NCBI GenBank assembly: GCA_002841495.1
Contig: PGZV01000002.1
Span: 125,488-189,487, forward strand
Reading direction: 5' to 3'
DNA from: Firmicutes bacterium HGW-Firmicutes-2
GTDB taxonomy: Bacteria; Bacillota; Clostridia; Lachnospirales; Vallitaleaceae
Length of the DNA: 64,000 nt
Shown here piece after piece: positions 38,353 to 46,590 of the stretch. The notes beneath the pieces are model-generated. The model was not told where the DNA came from. It ran no database searches and saw only the letters and a list, made by a program, of their open reading frames with translations. Position numbers and translations under genes: made by a program. Positions within the stretch are counted from its first letter, which is position 1. The number at the start of each line of letters is the position of its first letter.

Positions 38353-40755
38353 TTATGCTTCCATAAATAAAAATCGGTAAAGACACGTTTGTTTTTCTGT
38401 TTCGATAGAACTTGTATCTGTTGTATTTTTTGTATTTTTTGTGTCTGTTGTATCTTTTGTATCTATTTTATTTTGTTTTATTTTCCCGCTATCAATAAGA
38501 AGCGTTGTAGTTTCTTGGTCAAGGGTAAAAAATCCGGCGTCAAATCCATTTTTGTCCAAGCTTTCCACCATGATCTCTTCACCATCTGATCCCGTCAAGG
38601 TCATCCACCGAATATCCTTATAAGTACCACTTTTTATTGAATTCATATCTTCATGATTGTTTTCTAACAGATCCATTTGATATAGACCCATTTGGGTACT
38701 GGTCATAGAATCCAAACAGCTTGGATGCGGCCCCCTACCAAACCAGTTGACTTGATTTTTCAGACCTTTCAAGGTCATTGTAGATCCTAGCCTATCTTGC
38801 TTAGTACTAGGCTCACCTTCATAATAAACGTTAAGTTCACCGGTTGAAAAGATTTCATACTTGATTAATAACAACGTTTTGATTGCCTTGATTTTTATAT
38901 CAAAATATAGATCCACTTGAGAACCTTTTTTATCCATACGATAAGACTTAACTTGTTTATTATCATGATTGTCAACTGCTTCAGAGTCTGTATGAATAGC
39001 CGATAAACTGCTCCATACCGGTCGAATAGGGTGCACCAATAAAGCTTTATGATCCATCATGATTTGCTTAATGTGACCTGTATTTTTATCAAATTCATAA
39101 TGTACTTTTTCACTTATGACATCAATGGTCTGATTTGTTTCATTTACGATACAGTCGATGCTCGATTTTGGCATGTATATGACAGGATGGTAACCATCCT
39201 TTTCAAACTGTTCACTGACAAGTATGTGATCTTTTTTAGCCCACCATAAATCACTTGTAAGTACAATCTCAAAAACAATATGGTATAAAACAGTCTCATT
39301 GCTTAGTTCTAACCATGATTTTATAACACCTGAGGCAACTTCACCCGGCTTTACACACATAGGATCAAGGTATTCTTCCATAATGGGTGTACCGTCTTCT
39401 TGAATAATAACACGCACTACTATTTCTTCTTCTAAGAATTCCAAATTCTTAATGCTATAAAAGGCTGTTTGGGAGTCAAAGCTGATGGCATAAGGTTCAT
39501 ATGCTTTTTTTATTTCATGAGCCAAAGGTAGAATTTCGTAGCTTTTTTCCTCATTATGACGTGTATAAGCAAAATAATTCTCAAAATCACCGACGAAGCC
39601 GCCATGCCATCTGGTATAGGTGTGCACGCTACCCATCACCTGTTTTAAGCTCATAAATGCCTCAACACCCATTTGTTTATTTGTAAATATTATAGCAGGT
39701 TTTTTCTTATAGGCCATTGCTGTATACTCATCCATGCCTTTTGAGAAGCGGCTGTCTCCAAGTAGAATCATATCCCCACGTATATCCAGGCCTTTTCCGA
39801 TTCTTTCTATTATTTTTTCATGTAACTTCTCCATAACAAAAACATCACTCATAAGAAAATCATCTTCACTATGTATTCTATAAGGACGTCGGTCATCCAA
39901 GGACAACATGACTTTTTTAACCTCTAGGTTTTCCTCTTTGTTTAAGGTGCTTTCTAATGACCACATGATGATGCAGGGATGATTTCTCATTTTACCAATT
40001 ACAGATGCCGCCTTTGCAAGTGTACCTTCTTTATTATTCTCTAAGTTGTTCACTTCAACGACTACATAAAAACCTAATTGATCACAACATGTATAAAATA
40101 CATAATCTATATGATCAGCACTTACTTTAAGAGCATTTATATTATATTGTTTCAAGAGCATAAGCTCTTTCCTTAATGTCTCTTCATCTATAACCTTTTT
40201 TAGGTTACCGTCATAGTTGATGCCTTTAATCATCAATGGCTTGTTGTTCATCCATATTTTCTCGCCTTTGATTTTTATTTCTCGAAACCCGTATTGTATA
40301 GCAACAACCTGAAGGGTCTCATCAAAATGATCTGTCATTACCACCAGTACTTCATATAGATTAGGCTCCTGCTCCGACCAAAATTTCATCTTGTCTATCG
40401 GCAGCTCGAAATACCCTTTGGTTGTCGTTCTTCCCTGGGCAACCATCCTAATATCCATGGCATCTATCGGATCTTGGTCTACATCTTCGTGTAGATACAG
40501 TTTTATTTTCATCGGAATTTTTTCTTCTAACAGATTGCGGACTCTAATGTTGACTTTCAAAATGGAACTTAAATCCTCATGGTCTAAATCACATCTTAAA
40601 TAAAGGTCCTCAATATGGGTCATCGGATCAATCGGTTTATCGGATTGAATGTTCTTCTTCCAGTCCGAAACAGAATCATAAACCCTCATCTTACAACGTC
40701 CTTCATATTCTTTTTCCTTGACCCTATCATCCGTCTTCTTTTTACCTAAAGCCAT
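38353..40755 (-). CDS. GH2 (LacZ-like) protein lacking catalytic glutamates
   Basis: An 800-residue protein with the domain order of beta-galactosidase: a truncated sugar-binding/Ig part (40-170), the TIM barrel (about 175-415; KGINYDGNLKKVIDEETLRKEL shortened), and a C-terminal Bgal_small-like domain (580-760; WFGRGPHPSCLDSMTS, TYKDIRWMTL). The barrel strand NHPCIIMWSLESTLN aligns with LacZ WSLGNE, but the acid/base Glu is replaced; the nucleophile region AIIFTNKQMG lacks the CEYAHAMGN motif. It is therefore probably inactive. A Thr/Asp/Lys-rich low-complexity stretch lies near the C-terminus. The ATG at 40755 has GGAGGT 7 nt upstream. A LacI gene lies upstream. Confidence 0.78.
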   Translation of the reverse strand: MALGKKKTDDRVKEKEYEGRCKMRVYDSVSDWKKNIQSDKPIDPMTHIEDLYLRCDLDHEDLSSILKVNIRVRNLLEEKIPMKIKLYLHEDVDQDPIDAMDIRMVAQGRTTTKGYFELPIDKMKFWSEQEPNLYEVLVVMTDHFDETLQVVAIQYGFREIKIKGEKIWMNNKPLMIKGINYDGNLKKVIDEETLRKELMLLKQYNINALKVSADHIDYVFYTCCDQLGFYVVVEVNNLENNKEGTLAKAASVIGKMRNHPCIIMWSLESTLNKEENLEVKKVMLSLDDRRPYRIHSEDDFLMSDVFVMEKLHEKIIERIGKGLDIRGDMILLGDSRFSKGMDEYTAMAYKKKPAIIFTNKQMGVEAFMSLKQVMGSVHTYTRWHGGFVGDFENYFAYTRHNEEKSYEILPLAHEIKKAYEPYAISFDSQTAFYSIKNLEFLEEEIVVRVIIQEDGTPIMEEYLDPMCVKPGEVASGVIKSWLELSNETVLYHIVFEIVLTSDLWWAKKDHILVSEQFEKDGYHPVIYMPKSSIDCIVNETNQTIDVISEKVHYEFDKNTGHIKQIMMDHKALLVHPIRPVWSSLSAIHTDSEAVDNHDNKQVKSYRMDKKGSQVDLYFDIKIKAIKTLLLIKYEIFSTGELNVYYEGEPSTKQDRLGSTMTLKGLKNQVNWFGRGPHPSCLDSMTSTQMGLYQMDLLENNHEDMNSIKSGTYKDIRWMTLTGSDGEEIMVESLDKNGFDAGFFTLDQETTTLLIDSGKIKQNKIDTKDTTDTKNTKNTTDTSSIETEKQTCLYRFLFMEA

Positions 40756-40861
40756 TTCTACTACCTCCAATACGCCAAAATCTTACTTCAACTCATCCAT
40801 CTTACTTTGTTCCCTCATTATACCTTAAGTAGGCATCTTTGCCTATCTCTTTGCCTATTAT

Positions 40862-40912
40862 GAAAAAGAAAGGCTATTTCATCAAAGGTCTTATACCTTT
40901 AACAAAACAGCC
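40862..40912 (-). terminator. Strong terminator after the 50-residue ORF
   Basis: Two 18-nt arms (40872-40889 and 40895-40912) pair fully on the minus strand with several G-U pairs impossible on the other strand, loop of 5 nt, followed by TTTCTTTTTC. It begins 9 nt after the stop codon of the small ORF, supporting its expression. Confidence 0.9.
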
Positions 40913-40920
40913 TGCTTTTT

Positions 40921-41073
40921 CTATTTAGCAATTGGTCCACCGTGTTTCTTTGAATCAAAGGCTTCATGCTCCTTACCTGACTTTTTCTCAGGTCGTAAAT
41001 GACTATCCTGATGGCCCCGATTCTTTTTTTCATCAATTAATTTTTTTAGTTCCTCTTCTGTTTTTTTCTCCAT
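40921..41073 (-). CDS. Small hydrophilic protein (50 residues), unknown function
   Basis: A short frame reading MEKKTEEELKKLIDEKKNRG at its start and ending SKKHGGPIAK. AAGGAG lies 8 nt before the ATG, an extended -10 box (TGTTATAAT) lies 28 nt upstream, and a strong terminator starts 9 nt after the stop, so it looks like a real one-gene unit. It is highly charged, with an N-terminal helix and a Gly/His/Pro-containing end, without cysteines or membrane segments. No family recognised. Confidence 0.75.
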   Translation of the reverse strand: MEKKTEEELKKLIDEKKNRGHQDSHLRPEKKSGKEHEAFDSKKHGGPIAK

Positions 41074-41100
41074 AACAATCACTCCTTTTCTATAAACATA

Positions 41101-41109
41101 ATTATAACA
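41101..41109 (-). promoter_or_regulatory. Extended -10 promoter of the 50-residue ORF
   Basis: TGTTATAAT on the minus strand gives an extended -10 element (TGN-TATAAT). No good -35 is present at the usual distance. It lies between the lacI-type gene and the small ORF. Confidence 0.5.
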
Positions 41110-41145
41110 TAAAAGTATGACCGTCTTGTGTCTATAGCTTATCTC

Positions 41146-42162
41146 TTAACATCGCACATAAGCTAAAGTTGATTCTCGTTCTATGTAATTTGCTTCAACA
41201 ATGATGTTTCTTTCCATGGATGTATTCTTTTCTAATTGATCTATAAGCACTAATGCCGCATAATGTCCTAGTTTCTCAGCGTTGATATCCACTGTTGATA
41301 TAGTCGGATTATTAAACACAGATAAAGGTGTGTTGTTAAATCCTGCAAAAGCAACACCGACAACGCCGGCTTCTATCGTAGCCTTGTAAGCACCATACGC
41401 AACCATATCATCTGTCCCAACTATGGCATCCGGACTAATCACTTTTAGCATTTGCTTCATGGCTTCATAAGCCTTTTGTTCTGTAGGTTCACCTTCTACC
41501 ACCAGTTTATCATCCCAGTCGATTCCATTTTGCTCAAGAGCTTGACGGTACCCTCTAAGGCGATGGCGATAAACCGTAAACTGTTGTTCGCCACCGATAT
41601 AGGCAATTTTTCTATGACCTTGCTTAATTAAGCGGTTTACGATATTCTCCATAGCCATCACATTATCATTGTCAACCCATAATACTTTATCCCTTTGTGC
41701 TTCCGGTCTTCCTATAACAACAAATGGTTGGTTTCGCTTCATGAGTAGCTCTACGCTCTTATCTTGAATCCGCGTTGAAGTTAATATAATACCGTCCACC
41801 CATTTACTATCCATATAATGTTTGATGGTTTCTACTTCTTCCTCTTCACTTCTACAGTAATTATACATAATGTAATAGCCTTTTTGCTTGGCGTAAACAC
41901 TAAGACCGCGCATCACCTGCATAAAAAATGGGTTCTCAAAAACTTCTTCATCCTTACTTGGTAAAATAAGACCAAGTGTATAGGTTACTCTGTTGGCTAA
42001 ACTTCTTGCAATAATATTCGGCTGATAGTTCATCTCTTTCATAGTTTCAAAGACACGTTTTTTTGTCGCCACACTTATTTTAGGACTATCTGCAATCACC
42101 CTTGACACAGTGGATGGTGATACCCCAGCTTTTTTTGCTACATGTTTTATGGTTACGTGCAT
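41146..42162 (-). CDS. LacI-family transcriptional regulator
   Basis: A 338-residue repressor. The N-terminal helix-turn-helix reads VTIKHVAKKAGVSPSTVSRV and the hinge helix NIIARSLANRVT; the periplasmic-binding-like core (60-335) has LGLILPSKDEE, DGIILTSTRI and AFAGFNNTPLSV. It is closest in feel to MalR-type regulators of starch or maltose use, but the ligand is unknown. The ATG at 42162, 7 nt after AGGAAG, is preferred to 42183. Nearby candidate targets are the GH2-like gene and itself. Confidence 0.92.
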   Translation of the reverse strand: MHVTIKHVAKKAGVSPSTVSRVIADSPKISVATKKRVFETMKEMNYQPNIIARSLANRVTYTLGLILPSKDEEVFENPFFMQVMRGLSVYAKQKGYYIMYNYCRSEEEEVETIKHYMDSKWVDGIILTSTRIQDKSVELLMKRNQPFVVIGRPEAQRDKVLWVDNDNVMAMENIVNRLIKQGHRKIAYIGGEQQFTVYRHRLRGYRQALEQNGIDWDDKLVVEGEPTEQKAYEAMKQMLKVISPDAIVGTDDMVAYGAYKATIEAGVVGVAFAGFNNTPLSVFNNPTISTVDINAEKLGHYAALVLIDQLEKNTSMERNIIVEANYIERESTLAYVRC

Positions 42163-42195
42163 ATCGGCACTTCCTAACGTCATTAATTTTATTGG

Positions 42196-42549
42196 TTACT
42201 CTAAGTTCTGTTCAACTGTGGTTTGGTACTCATCCACTTTTTTGGATAGAAATTCTGCAAGACCAACAAATTCACAACCATACAAGTTGGTGCCATCATA
42301 ATCGACTTTTCGTACAATCTTGACAACACAATAAAAATAATTCTGTTGATCAAAATCAATCCTTGCATCAAAGTAATAGCCTAATGGTAATTCGGATTCA
42401 CATTCAAAACCGATACCAGTCCTTGATATGTTCACAACATGAATTTCCTTATTGACCATCGGAATAATCTCATGATCTTGCCTAAATAATTCGTTAATGG
42501 CTAACTCAAGTGTAATCGGCAAACGTTTGTTTTTTCTTCTCTCTTCCAT
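42196..42549 (-). CDS. PilZ-domain c-di-GMP receptor
   Basis: A 117-residue stand-alone PilZ protein. The c-di-GMP contacts are visible: the basic motif in ERRKNKRLPI at the N-terminus and the second motif NISRTGIGFE (N/DxSxxG) near residue 50. Single-domain PilZ proteins transmit c-di-GMP to motility or secretion partners. GAGGAG lies 7 nt before the ATG at 42549, which is 1 nt after the stop of the diguanylate cyclase gene, so synthesis and sensing are likely co-expressed. Confidence 0.9.
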   Translation of the reverse strand: MEERRKNKRLPITLELAINELFRQDHEIIPMVNKEIHVVNISRTGIGFECESELPLGYYFDARIDFDQQNYFYCVVKIVRKVDYDGTNLYGCEFVGLAEFLSKKVDEYQTTVEQNLE

Positions 42550-42550
42550 T

Positions 42551-44104
42551 TCACATCTCCTCTTTATCCGGTACATATCGGCAACACCTATTACGACCTT
42601 GATTTTTGGCTAAATATAGTCCTTGATCTGCTATATGTATCATTTCATCCGATGTTTTTGGTGTGAGATACCTATTATCTGCAACCCCAATGCTTAAGGT
42701 AACCGGTATCGGTCTTTTGTCTATGACCAACGGTTCATAAGCTACACTACTAATAAGTTCAATGGCTTTTTCTTCTGCATCATTGATGTCTGCATCAATC
42801 ATGAGTACCATAAATTCATCCCCACCAAAACGACCAATGATGGAATCAGAATCCAATGATTCTTCACAAATCCCACTGATGTGCTTGATGATTTCATCAC
42901 CGACAAGGTGACCATAGGTATCATTAATGTTCTTAAAGTGATCGATATCTATAATTATCGCCGCCAAATTCCGATTGTTTTCTTTTGCAATACTGAATTC
43001 TTCTCTCAGCTTTAAGGTGAAATATTTTCTATTATAGACACCTGTCAGATAGTCCTCAATAGCGGATTGGTGAAGGTCATCATTTTGTCTTGCCAGTACC
43101 TCATTGAGTCGTTCTAGTTCATTGGCTTGCTCTTGTATTTTTCGATTCTGTTCTTCCAGTATTGCATACTGCTCTTTGAGCAAATCTGTCTCAGAATTTT
43201 TCTTCTTCATATCGTACTGAGCCTTTAGTTTCGCCACTGCACCTTGCTTTGCGTCGTCCGATAGTATGTCAGAATACTCAATATAATCTTTAAGCTCATA
43301 GTAGGCCTTTTCATAATCTCCGGTCTTGACATAAATCTCCGAAAGGATGCGTGTCGCTTCGGCAAGTTCTGCAATATAGCCGTGTTTTAAAGATATAACC
43401 TTAGATGCTTTAACCTGATTGATTGCCTCAAGAATGTCCCCTTCTATAGCATATATTTCACCTCTATACATATAAGCTTCAGCTCTAGAGAAACGACTGC
43501 TTCCGGGTTTTAAGGCTAGAAAAACCTGATCGAGATGGTTTTTAGATTTTTCAATCTGGTTGGTTCGAAGATAACTTAGAGCCAAATTAACCTGTATAAT
43601 GGTAAGCAAATCATAGAATCGATAGGTGGATGCAAGTTCCACAGCCCTCTCTAAATGAGGAATAGCCAGTTCAAATGACTTGGTGGAATTGTAAAAGAAA
43701 CCATAATTGTTCTCGTTTTTTACTTCTTCTAATTTAAGCTGATGATTTTTAGCTAGAATTTCTACTTTTTTTAGATACGTCAGTGCTTCCTCATAATCCC
43801 CTTGTCTTGTATAGAGGCTAATAAAAACATTATAAGTCTTGATTAATTCACTAATATTGCCATCTTCTTCAACCACTTTAGAAAACTCAATGATATAGTG
43901 CATCGCACTGATATAATCCACAATAAAATAAGAAGCGTAGGATAATACTTCAAGTGATTTTCTTTCACTGGCCCTATCTTTCATGACCCTTGCTTTTTCA
44001 AGGAGTTCTTTGCCGATCTTAATGGCACTTCTGAACTTTTCCTCCTCAAATAGCCCAACCATTTCGTCATACATACGTTGATTATCCGGAAATACCTGGC
44101 TCAT
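42551..44104 (-). CDS. Diguanylate cyclase with N-terminal TPR sensor
   Basis: A 517-residue cytoplasmic protein. Residues 1-290 are tetratricopeptide repeats, followed by a coiled coil (295-345) and a GGDEF domain (350-510) with the intact catalytic motif GRFGGDEF and IDIDHFKNINDTYGH. The inhibitory I-site RxxD is not conserved (LDSD at that place), so product inhibition may be weak. The ribosome site is poor: the nearest purine run, GAGAG, is 10 nt from the ATG. It lies 23 nt after the receiver-like gene. Confidence 0.92.
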   Translation of the reverse strand: MSQVFPDNQRMYDEMVGLFEEEKFRSAIKIGKELLEKARVMKDRASERKSLEVLSYASYFIVDYISAMHYIIEFSKVVEEDGNISELIKTYNVFISLYTRQGDYEEALTYLKKVEILAKNHQLKLEEVKNENNYGFFYNSTKSFELAIPHLERAVELASTYRFYDLLTIIQVNLALSYLRTNQIEKSKNHLDQVFLALKPGSSRFSRAEAYMYRGEIYAIEGDILEAINQVKASKVISLKHGYIAELAEATRILSEIYVKTGDYEKAYYELKDYIEYSDILSDDAKQGAVAKLKAQYDMKKKNSETDLLKEQYAILEEQNRKIQEQANELERLNEVLARQNDDLHQSAIEDYLTGVYNRKYFTLKLREEFSIAKENNRNLAAIIIDIDHFKNINDTYGHLVGDEIIKHISGICEESLDSDSIIGRFGGDEFMVLMIDADINDAEEKAIELISSVAYEPLVIDKRPIPVTLSIGVADNRYLTPKTSDEMIHIADQGLYLAKNQGRNRCCRYVPDKEEM

Positions 44105-44127
44105 CTTAGATACGCTCTCTTCCTTCT

Positions 44128-45009
44128 TTATTCATAATCTTTTTTAAGCTGTGTCCGAATCGTATTGGGATTGATTTGTTTTAAAGTACCTTCAAACTTG
44201 CTAATCACTTTGCTATCATGAATACCATCTGTCATTTCCTTATATAATGCCTCCCATGCTTGACCATCCTCTGGAAAAGTTACGCCGTATAAAAACAGTG
44301 CACCTCTTGAAGGCGCCTTCTTCTTAATCTGGTCATAAGCATTCCTTACTTTGTTCTCAACTTCTACAAGAAAGTTCTTGGGTGTAAACGGGCAAATTAA
44401 CAAAATTTTGTTGGCTTCAAAATACATCACCATATCTGTGGTTCTAAGTAACAGATTCAAAGCTTCTTTAAACAGAATCCATTGGGGCTGATCTAAACTA
44501 TGGTATTCCACCAATACAAAAGAGAGTGGGTAATTACCGCGCATGGCTCTGTTGATCTCATCTCTGACCTTATTGATATCGATTTCTATATAATTATGAA
44601 TCTGGACTTTGTCCTGACTAGATGGCATTAATACTGAGGGTTTCTGTGTATCAAAGAAAGACATGATCTTTTTGGTTAAATGGGTTCGATCCATTGGTAA
44701 TACGATGATGTCTTTAACCTTTAGAGCTAAGGCATCGTCTATGACATGTTTTGAATATTTGTGAATGAGAACTATGGAGCGTACTTTATCCGTATCTATA
44801 CGGCGAATCTGGTCTAAAGATTCCTCATAGCGGTTTTCATCCAACTCTTGTATATAGAGATCAATCTGATCCTTAACCAAGTTATATTTGAAATTCAATT
44901 CATTATTATTGAAAACCTCTAAAAAATCATGACCGTTATTCACTAAAATACTTAATATATCGTTTTTTACCTGAATGGTATAAACATGAATCAATACTTT
45001 TTTCTCCAT
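44128..45009 (-). CDS. Receiver-like plus degenerate GGDEF-like signalling protein
   Basis: A 293-residue protein with two parts. Residues 1-125 resemble a CheY-like fold without a clear phospho-acceptor Asp (VLIHVYTIQVKNDILSILVN, IVLIHKYSKHVIDDALAL, IIVLPMDRTHL). Residues 150-280 have the alternation of a GGDEF fold (EINRAMRGNYPLSFVLVEYH, TDMVMYFEANKILLICPFTP, GALFLYGVTFPEDG) but no GGDEF motif. I infer a non-catalytic signalling protein. The ATG at 45009 has GAGGTG 5 nt upstream. It directly precedes the TPR-GGDEF and PilZ genes. Confidence 0.68.
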   Translation of the reverse strand: MEKKVLIHVYTIQVKNDILSILVNNGHDFLEVFNNNELNFKYNLVKDQIDLYIQELDENRYEESLDQIRRIDTDKVRSIVLIHKYSKHVIDDALALKVKDIIVLPMDRTHLTKKIMSFFDTQKPSVLMPSSQDKVQIHNYIEIDINKVRDEINRAMRGNYPLSFVLVEYHSLDQPQWILFKEALNLLLRTTDMVMYFEANKILLICPFTPKNFLVEVENKVRNAYDQIKKKAPSRGALFLYGVTFPEDGQAWEALYKEMTDGIHDSKVISKFEGTLKQINPNTIRTQLKKDYE

Positions 45010-45086
45010 AAAATCACCTCTCAATAATTATGTATCGGCAAAATCAGGTGATTTGTTAAGCAACTTGCCTTGTCATCTAGGACAAC

Positions 45087-46007
45087 CTAATTTGTTGTTA
45101 CCAGGTAACGCTCAGCTGCATAAACAGAGATTGCACCATCCGATGCTGCGGTTATAACCTGACGTAAACTTTTAACTCTTAAATCACCGGCTGCAAACAC
45201 ACCCGGTACACTCGTTGCACAGTCTTCGTTGGTTTTGATCCATCCTTTTAGGTCTGTCTCAACCTGATCTTGTACTAATCCCGAATTAGGTTCACTACCT
45301 ACAGCAATAAATACACCACTGACTTCAATCAGCTGTTCTTCATCGGTTAGCCTGTTTTTAACATGAATTTTCTCTACTGTTTGTTCACCAATAATCTCAG
45401 CCACTTCACTATCCCATATGAATTCAATGTTTTCGATTTTAAAAAGATGTTCTTGCAATACCTTGACAGCTCTAAGTTCGTCTCTTCTATGAATCAAATA
45501 GACTTTCTTACATAATCTGGATAGATATATGGCATCCTCAACCGCCACATCACCGCCACCTACAACTGCGGTTACCTTGTCTCTATAGAAGGCACCGTCA
45601 CAAGTGGCACAATAGGAAACCCCCATGCCTGAGAATTTGTCCTCGCCTTTGGCACCAAGCTTTTTCCAAGATGCACCTGTGGCCATAATAATGGTTCTTG
45701 CCTCATAGGTACCGTCATTCGTTATAACCTTTTTTATAGGTCCATCTGTGATCACTTCTGAGACTTCCTCACTTAAAAACTCAACGCCTAATGTTTCAGC
45801 ATGTTCCCGAAACATATTGCTTAATTCAAAACCCGAAGTCGCTTTGATGCCTGGGTAATTCTCTATCTCATAAGTGTTTACAATCTGACCGCCTGTAAAG
45901 GCTTTTTCCAAAATTACAAAAGAAAGTTTTGCTCGACTGGCATACATCGCCGCCGCAATACCTGCCGGTCCTGCGCCAATAATAATCAAGTCTAATATAT
46001 TTTCCAT
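45087..46007 (-). CDS. trxB: Thioredoxin-disulfide reductase
   Basis: FAD/NADPH flavoenzyme of 306 residues that reduces thioredoxin. It has the FAD motif GAGPAGIAAAMYASRA, the redox-active CATC in VSYCATCDGAFY (about 136-139), the NADPH motif GGGDVAVEDAIYLS, and the C-terminal FAD site VFAAGDLRVKSLRQV. GGAGG is 6 nt before the ATG. It lies inside a signalling gene cluster, 23 nt after a CheY-like gene. Confidence 0.96.
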   Translation of the reverse strand: MENILDLIIIGAGPAGIAAAMYASRAKLSFVILEKAFTGGQIVNTYEIENYPGIKATSGFELSNMFREHAETLGVEFLSEEVSEVITDGPIKKVITNDGTYEARTIIMATGASWKKLGAKGEDKFSGMGVSYCATCDGAFYRDKVTAVVGGGDVAVEDAIYLSRLCKKVYLIHRRDELRAVKVLQEHLFKIENIEFIWDSEVAEIIGEQTVEKIHVKNRLTDEEQLIEVSGVFIAVGSEPNSGLVQDQVETDLKGWIKTNEDCATSVPGVFAAGDLRVKSLRQVITAASDGAISVYAAERYLVTTN

Positions 46008-46030
46008 TTATTTCCTCCAATGTCATCCCT

Positions 46031-46432
46031 CTAGCTTAGAGCTTTCTGAATGGCTTCATCCAATTTTTTTATAGTTACAGGTTTTTGCACAAACCCAACC
46101 ACACCTTCTTCTAGAAGCTGTGCCGTGACATGCACCATACTATACCCTGATAGTAGGATTACCTTATTATTGCTATCGACTTGACAGATTCTTCGATACA
46201 GCTGTAGACCATTCATGCCCGGCATCATCATATCCATAATAATGAGGTCAATATACATCCTGTCATGGGTAAAAACTTCTAAAGCTTCTTCAGGAGATAG
46301 GCACAATACCACGTTGTAACCCAGCATATCCAAAATATCCCTTAGTAAAGATAAGATAACCACTTCATCATCCACAATCAGAATCGTTTTTTTGTTTAGA
46401 TCCAGTTCTAAATGATTAAAACCATTTGACAT
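46031..46432 (-). CDS. Stand-alone response-regulator receiver protein (CheY-like)
   Basis: A 133-residue single-domain receiver: acidic pocket VDDE near residue 22, phospho-acceptor Asp in LIIMDMMMPGMNG, the switch residue region VILLSGYS and the conserved Lys in GFVQKPVTIKKL. No output domain and no adjacent histidine kinase. I placed the start at 46432, with GAGGT 7 nt upstream; the frame is open to 46510 but without a ribosome site there. Confidence 0.9.
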   Translation of the reverse strand: MSNGFNHLELDLNKKTILIVDDEVVILSLLRDILDMLGYNVVLCLSPEEALEVFTHDRMYIDLIIMDMMMPGMNGLQLYRRICQVDSNNKVILLSGYSMVHVTAQLLEEGVVGFVQKPVTIKKLDEAIQKALS

Positions 46433-46590
46433 TGCTTTTACCTCGTAAATTCTAACCCCATATCTCTCAAATCTACGCCGATGCATTCCAATTAAATTAT
46501 ACCAATTCAAGTAGGGGAAATCAATGTATCATATTGTGTTTTAGCTTTTTTTTGTATATGATAAGGATATTATTCTAAAAGGAGGCGACT

